From Acidobacteriota bacterium (lineage in GTDB: Bacteria; Acidobacteriota; Thermoanaerobaculia; Gp7-AA8): a stretch of 64,000 nucleotides of DNA. Each line of letters begins with the position of its first letter. Within the stretch, counting starts at the first letter, position 1. Both the position numbers and the translations under genes were made by a program. The notes below the pieces were generated by a model. That model made no database searches. It worked only from the letters and a program-made list of their open reading frames with translations, and was not told where the DNA came from. Shown piece by piece: positions 60,069 through 64,000 of the stretch. The stretch lies in contig QHVT01000012.1 of the NCBI GenBank assembly GCA_003223645.1, forward strand, positions 113,405 through 177,404, read 5' to 3'.

Positions 60069-63059
60069 TTACCTCCCATCCACCGCGATCGTCGTGACGG
60101 TGCGGTGCTCCTTTCCTTTCGTCAGCAGAAGGATGAACTCCCGGCGGTCGACGCCGGAACGGGTGCGCTGATGGACGACGGCGTGGACGAGCGTCTCGAT
60201 GGTGATTTCGGTCTGGTCGGTGGCGTAATAGTCCACGGCGATCTCGTATGAGCCGGGAGCCGGCCGGGCAATCGTGTAGATCTCCGGGCCGTAGCCGGTG
60301 GTGATGTCGGCATGGAGCTGGCCGCCCTGGGCGCTGGCTTTGTGTTGATACATGACCTGTTCGCCGCCCGGCTCGGTGACGTAGAGGTCGACGTCGCTGA
60401 AGTCCGTGTCCCACATCAGATCGACCTGCAGCGCGGCGTCGTCCTCGAGGCGAAGGTCGTGGGACGTCGCGGGTGCGAGGGTGCGCCAGCGCGCCAGGAG
60501 GGGAGTGATCTCCTCGACGATCGCGTCGCGCACGAGCGGGTCGATCGCCGCGGCGGCCGCTGCGATCTGGTCGATGGCTTCGTCATCCCCGAGGCGCGCC
60601 TCGAGCAGCACGAGCTCGCGCCACGTCTGCGGTTCGCCGGCAGCCACTTCGATGGCGTGCTGCAGAAGGAGGCGGGCGAGCTCGCTCTCGTTCCAGCCAT
60701 CGAGAATCCGGGCCAGGATCCGCAGGAGCGCGGAGTCGTCCGGATACGCCTCGGCCAGCTCGGAAAGGATCCGCACCGCGAGCTGCGGCGCATCGTCGTG
60801 AAACAGCGTCGCGGCTTGCAGGTGGAACGCCTTGTCGCCGCCGAACGCGGCGCGCGCCGCGAGGTAGTAGCGCACGCGCTCTTCGACGGAGCCGATCGTG
60901 GCCATCTTCGCCGCGACGGCATCGAGCGTCTGTCGCCTCCGCGCCAGCACATCCTCGGAACCGGGAGCGGCGAACAGGCCGGCCACGAGCGCGTCGTCCA
61001 CCGGCTGGTTGCTCGCGATAAACGACAGCGAGGCCGCGGAGCGAGTGACGTCGAGCAACGGCGTCTCCGCCGTGACGGTGATCGTCTCGGCCACCGCGAG
61101 GACGCGGAGATCCATCTCCACCGTCGATCCGGAGGGCACGCGGCCTCGCCCCTGCATATTGAGCGTCGAGAAGCCCGACAGCTCGGCGCGCATAGTGAAG
61201 TGCGACGGTGCGCCGGGGAGCCGGAACTGCACACGCCCATTGCTGTCGCTGACCGCGGTGTGCGTCTCGTTGCCGGCGCTGAGCGTGACGGTGGCGCCGG
61301 GGAGGACGTCTCCGCCGAGCGTCGTCACTCCGTCGATCTCCCACATGCCCCCGGACTGGGGAGCGGCGGATGGCGGCGGGGGCTGGATTACGGCCGGCCG
61401 TGTCTCTTCGGGAGTGCTGCTCCGCCGCTCCAGTTCCCGAGCTCTCAGGTCCGCGGCCTTCTCGCGGCGCACGTCGTCCGGCATCGGGGCATTCCAACGC
61501 TCATAATCGCGCCACGAATCGAGGACGAGCAGGGAAGTGCGGGGCGTCATCTGCTGGAAGCGCCGGCCGTGCTCGAGAAGCTCGGCGTCGGTGGCGTCGG
61601 AGAGGAGGAGCTCCCGCAGCTTGGCGCGGGCGTACGCGCTGCGAACCATGGCGATCTCGCGCGGCTCCCGCAGCTCGCGGATGGGCAGCGAGCGTGTTTC
61701 GTCGCCGAGGCGCAGCGGCAGGATGAACGGTTTGAATTCCATCTCCGCGGCGAGTGCGATGCGCTCGCCGGGTTGCGCGATCCGCGCGGAAACGGCGATC
61801 GGGATCTTCTCCGCCGCGAGCGGCGTTCGCGGCGGAACGCGCATCGCCGCCTCGGCCGCGTCACGGGGAGTGAGCTGACCGAGATCGAGGAGCCAGCCGT
61901 TCGTCGCGGCGGCGATCTGCGTGAGCAGGATGTCGTCGACACGCGGCGAGCTGTGGATCACCGTCAGCGGGCGGTTCAGCGAGCGCAGCTCGCCGGCCGC
62001 ACGCACGATCGCGCGCCGGCTGCCGAGGGAGGTGATGCCGTCGGTGACGAGCAGGAAGCGCGTTTCCGCCGGCGCCTCGGCCATCATCCGGCGCATGCGC
62101 GCGAAGAGCGCGGGATAGTTCGTCGCGCCGATGGCGTGCAGCGCGTCGACGGTTGCCACCGCGTCCCCGACCGTCGCGTCGAACGGGATGAACGAAACGC
62201 GCGCGCCGGCCGTCTGGCGTGCGGCGAGGAGGCTGATGAATTCGAGAAGCGCCGCGGAATCCTGATGCATCGCGCTGCCGGAGGTGTCCCAGAAGACGAC
62301 CAGCTCGCGCGCGGGAGGAACGGGACTTCCCGCCGAAGTCACGCGCGGCGCCGCGGCGAGATACCAGCGGTGCGCCGTGTCATCGCGCGCGGCGAGGACC
62401 TCCGTGCGCGCATCGGCTTCGGCCGTGAGGACGCGGTCGAGGGCGGTGTTGGAGAGCTGCAGCCGGTACGGCCGCTCGTACGAGACGTCGAGACCGTCGC
62501 GGATGAAGCGGCCGTCGGCATCGATCCGAACGTCCGCCGAGCGGAGGCGGCTCCCCCAGCGGAGGTCGAGCACGTAATCGCCGCTGACGATCTCCTGGTC
62601 GTACGAGAGCCAGACTTTTTTCTCTCCTTTCGCGGGGATCGGATAGACGCGCAGCGTGGCGCGGTTGCCGCTCGACCACTCCGCCAGCGCCGGATCGATG
62701 CGCTGATGCACGGTCTGCTCGTAAGCGACGCGCGCGCGTTCCCGTTCCACGGCGACGGCTTGCCGCAGCCGTCCGTTGAAGTAGAGCCCGAGTCCGGTCA
62801 GCTCCGCGCCGGCTGGAAGAGGAAAGGAGAAGTCCCCCTCGACCACGGAATCGAGATCGTTGCGGTACGTGAGCTCGCACTCGGTCCGCGCGAGATGCCC
62901 GCGGATGGTCGCGTCGACGCGAACCGCCACCAGTTCGAGCGCGTGCTGCCCGTCATCCGTTGCGATGGTGAGAGTTGGCAGCAGCGGCTTCCTCGCCGCA
63001 CCGGCCGACGACACGAGCACGAAGAAGCCGAGGACCTGGAGCGCCGCAGGGATTCGCAT
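60069..63059 (-). CDS. Secreted VIT-vWA protein with carboxypeptidase-regulatory, TPR and DUF2135 domains
   Basis: A 996-aa protein: signal peptide (MRIPAALQVLGFFVLVSSAGA), a VIT domain (about 25-150), a vWA domain with an intact MIDAS DTSGS (about 256-260), then a carboxypeptidase-D-regulatory-like beta-sandwich (PGATVTLSAGNETHTAVSDS), helical repeats, and a C-terminal DUF2135-like domain (DVDLYVTEPGGEQVMYQHK). VIT-vWA proteins act in adhesion or metal-dependent ligand binding. ATG 63059 was chosen for its signal peptide; the in-frame reading to 63107 adds a charged extension. Confidence 0.9.
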   Translation of the reverse strand: MRIPAALQVLGFFVLVSSAGAARKPLLPTLTIATDDGQHALELVAVRVDATIRGHLARTECELTYRNDLDSVVEGDFSFPLPAGAELTGLGLYFNGRLRQAVAVERERARVAYEQTVHQRIDPALAEWSSGNRATLRVYPIPAKGEKKVWLSYDQEIVSGDYVLDLRWGSRLRSADVRIDADGRFIRDGLDVSYERPYRLQLSNTALDRVLTAEADARTEVLAARDDTAHRWYLAAAPRVTSAGSPVPPARELVVFWDTSGSAMHQDSAALLEFISLLAARQTAGARVSFIPFDATVGDAVATVDALHAIGATNYPALFARMRRMMAEAPAETRFLLVTDGITSLGSRRAIVRAAGELRSLNRPLTVIHSSPRVDDILLTQIAAATNGWLLDLGQLTPRDAAEAAMRVPPRTPLAAEKIPIAVSARIAQPGERIALAAEMEFKPFILPLRLGDETRSLPIRELREPREIAMVRSAYARAKLRELLLSDATDAELLEHGRRFQQMTPRTSLLVLDSWRDYERWNAPMPDDVRREKAADLRARELERRSSTPEETRPAVIQPPPPSAAPQSGGMWEIDGVTTLGGDVLPGATVTLSAGNETHTAVSDSNGRVQFRLPGAPSHFTMRAELSGFSTLNMQGRGRVPSGSTVEMDLRVLAVAETITVTAETPLLDVTRSAASLSFIASNQPVDDALVAGLFAAPGSEDVLARRRQTLDAVAAKMATIGSVEERVRYYLAARAAFGGDKAFHLQAATLFHDDAPQLAVRILSELAEAYPDDSALLRILARILDGWNESELARLLLQHAIEVAAGEPQTWRELVLLEARLGDDEAIDQIAAAAAAIDPLVRDAIVEEITPLLARWRTLAPATSHDLRLEDDAALQVDLMWDTDFSDVDLYVTEPGGEQVMYQHKASAQGGQLHADITTGYGPEIYTIARPAPGSYEIAVDYYATDQTEITIETLVHAVVHQRTRSGVDRREFILLLTKGKEHRTVTTIAVDGR

Positions 63060-63370
63060 GGACCGTTCCCTCCGCGCCGCATCCACTTCGAACGGGATGC
63101 CACCCACGCGCCGCAGGGAAGCCGCGCACTTCTCACGCTTTCCGATTCAGGAACCTGTGATCCGCGCGCGGAAAATTGAAGGGCCCCGGAAACGGACCCG
63201 TGAACGTTGTGAATGAACGAAGACGGGGAGGCGCTTCGCGCAGATCGAGACGTGCGCCTCGCAAAGAAGTGTTGCGCGGTTACGCGGTCGCGCGGTTGCG
63301 CAGCGGCTACCAACACCGCGCGACCGCGGAACCCGTCCCCTCACGCAGTTGCCGCCGGCGGCGCTGGCCC
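63060..63370. other. Non-coding gap with GCGCGGT repeat
   Basis: Contains alternating GCGCGGTT/GCGCGGTC units at 63271-63303 answered by ACCGCGCGACCGCGG at 63313-63327, a hairpin. The same units are in the E2 linker (18221-18259). No gene is credible here; the VIT-vWA promoter should be near 63070-63150. Confidence 0.6.
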
Positions 63371-63739
63371 TCACGAGCGCCGAAGGCGCTCGCTGAGGCT
63401 TTCGAGCTCGTGGCCGGTGATGACGGTGTCGAGGACGCGGAGGGCCATGGCCTGGCGATCGGCGGGAAGCTGATCGAGCTCGCGCATTCTCTCCAGGAGG
63501 GGCTCGTTCTTGAACATCGGTGGCTCGGGTGGCTGGGTTCCGGTGACGAGCTCGTCGAGAGAGACTTTCAGGACTATGGAAAGACGGACCGCCGTGTCGA
63601 GGGATGGCAATGTTTGTCCCTTTTCATAGCGGGAGATCTGCATGTAATCGACGCCGCTTTGGTTGGCGAGCTGGGTCATCGACAATTGCAGCCGCTGGCG
63701 ATACCGGGTCAGACGCACTCCAAGCTCCCGTGGATCCAT
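63371..63739 (-). CDS. XRE-family transcriptional regulator
   Basis: A 122-aa protein whose first 65 residues are a Cro/C1 helix-turn-helix: RYRQRLQLSMTQLANQSGVDYMQISRYEKGQTLPSLDTAVRLS spans the motif (recognition helix near DYMQISRYEKG). A short helical C-terminus follows (RMRELDQLPADRQAM), probably for dimerisation. It faces the AT-rich array of palindromes (63775-63997), which it or a relative probably binds. Confidence 0.92.
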   Translation of the reverse strand: MDPRELGVRLTRYRQRLQLSMTQLANQSGVDYMQISRYEKGQTLPSLDTAVRLSIVLKVSLDELVTGTQPPEPPMFKNEPLLERMRELDQLPADRQAMALRVLDTVITGHELESLSERLRRS

Positions 63740-63774
63740 CGTTGGCCTCCTTCGGCGAATGTCCTGAGAAATGA

Positions 63775-63997
63775 AGCACGATTGCTGAAAGTCTCAGGAA
63801 ACATATTAAGAATCTCAGCAGATGTGCTGATATTCTCAACAGGTTTGCTTAACGTCTTGCAATGATCCCTTCCAGTTTAAGCAACTTTGCTGACATTGCA
63901 AGTTTTTACCGTACTGAGTGTCAGCACAACTGCTGACACATGAAGTGCAAATGCATAGTTTTTTAGCAAGTATGCTGGGATCATAAGCATGTTTGCT
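63775..63997. promoter_or_regulatory. Array of seven AGCA-N4-TGCT palindromes in 21/42-bp phase
   Basis: Sites begin at 63775, 63817, 63838, 63880, 63923, 63965 and 63986. Steps are 42, 21, 42, 43, 42 and 21, all close to whole helical turns (10.5 bp). The third site is AACA-N4-TGCT; the rest are AGCA-N4-TGCT. The fifth extends to a perfect GTGTCAGCA-CAAC-TGCTGACAC. The region is AT-rich beside a GC-rich genome. Likely a cooperative operator upstream of the XRE gene (start 63739) and of an unseen gene to the right. Confidence 0.82.
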
Positions 63998-64000
63998 GAG

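Noticed and set aside
60312..63179. A 955-codon open frame opposite the VIT-vWA gene, and similar ones opposite ftsH and the kinase
   Set aside because: All are antisense shadows of well-supported genes, low in hydrophobic cores and rich in Arg and Gly.
63838..63849. Plasmid-type replication iterons at the right edge
   Set aside because: The 21/42-bp spacing is iteron-like, but no Rep gene is seen and an XRE regulator adjoins, so an operator array is the simpler reading; the alternative stays open beyond the window.

Overview
The window is GC-rich chromosomal DNA from a free-living Gram-negative bacterium, most likely an Acidobacteriota-type lineage. Evidence for this is indirect: a tilS-hpt-ftsH block, lipB-lipA, a 2-oxoacid dehydrogenase operon, an MglA-like GTPase, Hanks-type kinases with TPR tails, many Sec-secreted beta-propeller and Fn3 proteins, and an unusually heavy load of short dispersed palindromic repeats. 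Taxonomy is an inference; there is no rRNA here.

Layout. 0-4.3 kb: tilS, hpt, ftsH (minus). 4.4-9.1 kb: a beta-propeller protein (plus), then an ECF-like sigma factor with a large N-terminal domain, coupled to a zinc-ribbon protein (minus). 9.1-13.9 kb: a tRNA-Met gene, a small zinc-finger protein, hemB, then iron-sulfur and lipoate genes (IscA-like, ferritin-like, ferredoxin, lipA, lipB fused to Nudix). 14.2-23.0 kb: one long minus-strand block of lpd, cyclophilin, E1 alpha, E1 beta, E2 and two paralogous secreted HExxH/TPR proteins. The lipoate synthesis genes lie next to the lipoyl-dependent complex they serve. 23.2-33.1 kb: secreted propellers, a 1589-aa Fn3 protein, threonine synthase, a lipoprotein and an MglA-like GTPase. 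33.3-37.6 kb: Smr protein, nadA, a zeta-toxin-like kinase with a small partner, an amidohydrolase and a GNAT. 37.7-45.5 kb: two divergent signalling giants, a membrane Ser/Thr kinase-TPR protein and a 1767-aa kinase/STAND-ATPase/TPR/GAF/sigma54-activator fusion. 45.8-48.4 kb: a TIR-domain protein and glgA. 48.7-56.2 kb: the most unusual locus. 56.7-63.1 kb: an AbiEii-like nucleotidyltransferase pair, RecQ and a VIT/vWA protein. The right edge holds an XRE regulator facing an AT-rich array of phased operators.

The main discovery candidate is the five-gene, tightly coupled operon at 48698-56230. Its first gene encodes a full three-domain arthropod-type prophenoloxidase/hemocyanin homologue with all six copper histidines. 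It is followed by a short protein resembling only the N-terminal hemocyanin domain, a caspase-like protease (His in YTGHG, Cys in DACR), an unrecognised 392-aa protein and a TPR-CHAT protease (His in HYAGH, Cys in LSGCE). A phenoloxidase zymogen genetically linked to two caspase-clan proteases suggests a protease-triggered oxidase, similar in logic to insect melanisation or to bacterial gasdermin operons. The locus is bounded by a 33-bp imperfect direct repeat pair, a truncated tRNA-Asp-like 3' half with a terminator and a fragment of an XRE regulator, suggesting an acquired island.

A second theme is repeats inside genes. One 58-bp palindrome family sits in frame in both tilS and thrC, an 87-bp unit is tandemly repeated in tilS, and other repeat families sit in the E2 linker, the lipB 3' end and the sigma-factor linker. 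A third is the right-edge array of seven AGCA-N4-TGCT palindromes at 21- or 42-bp steps.
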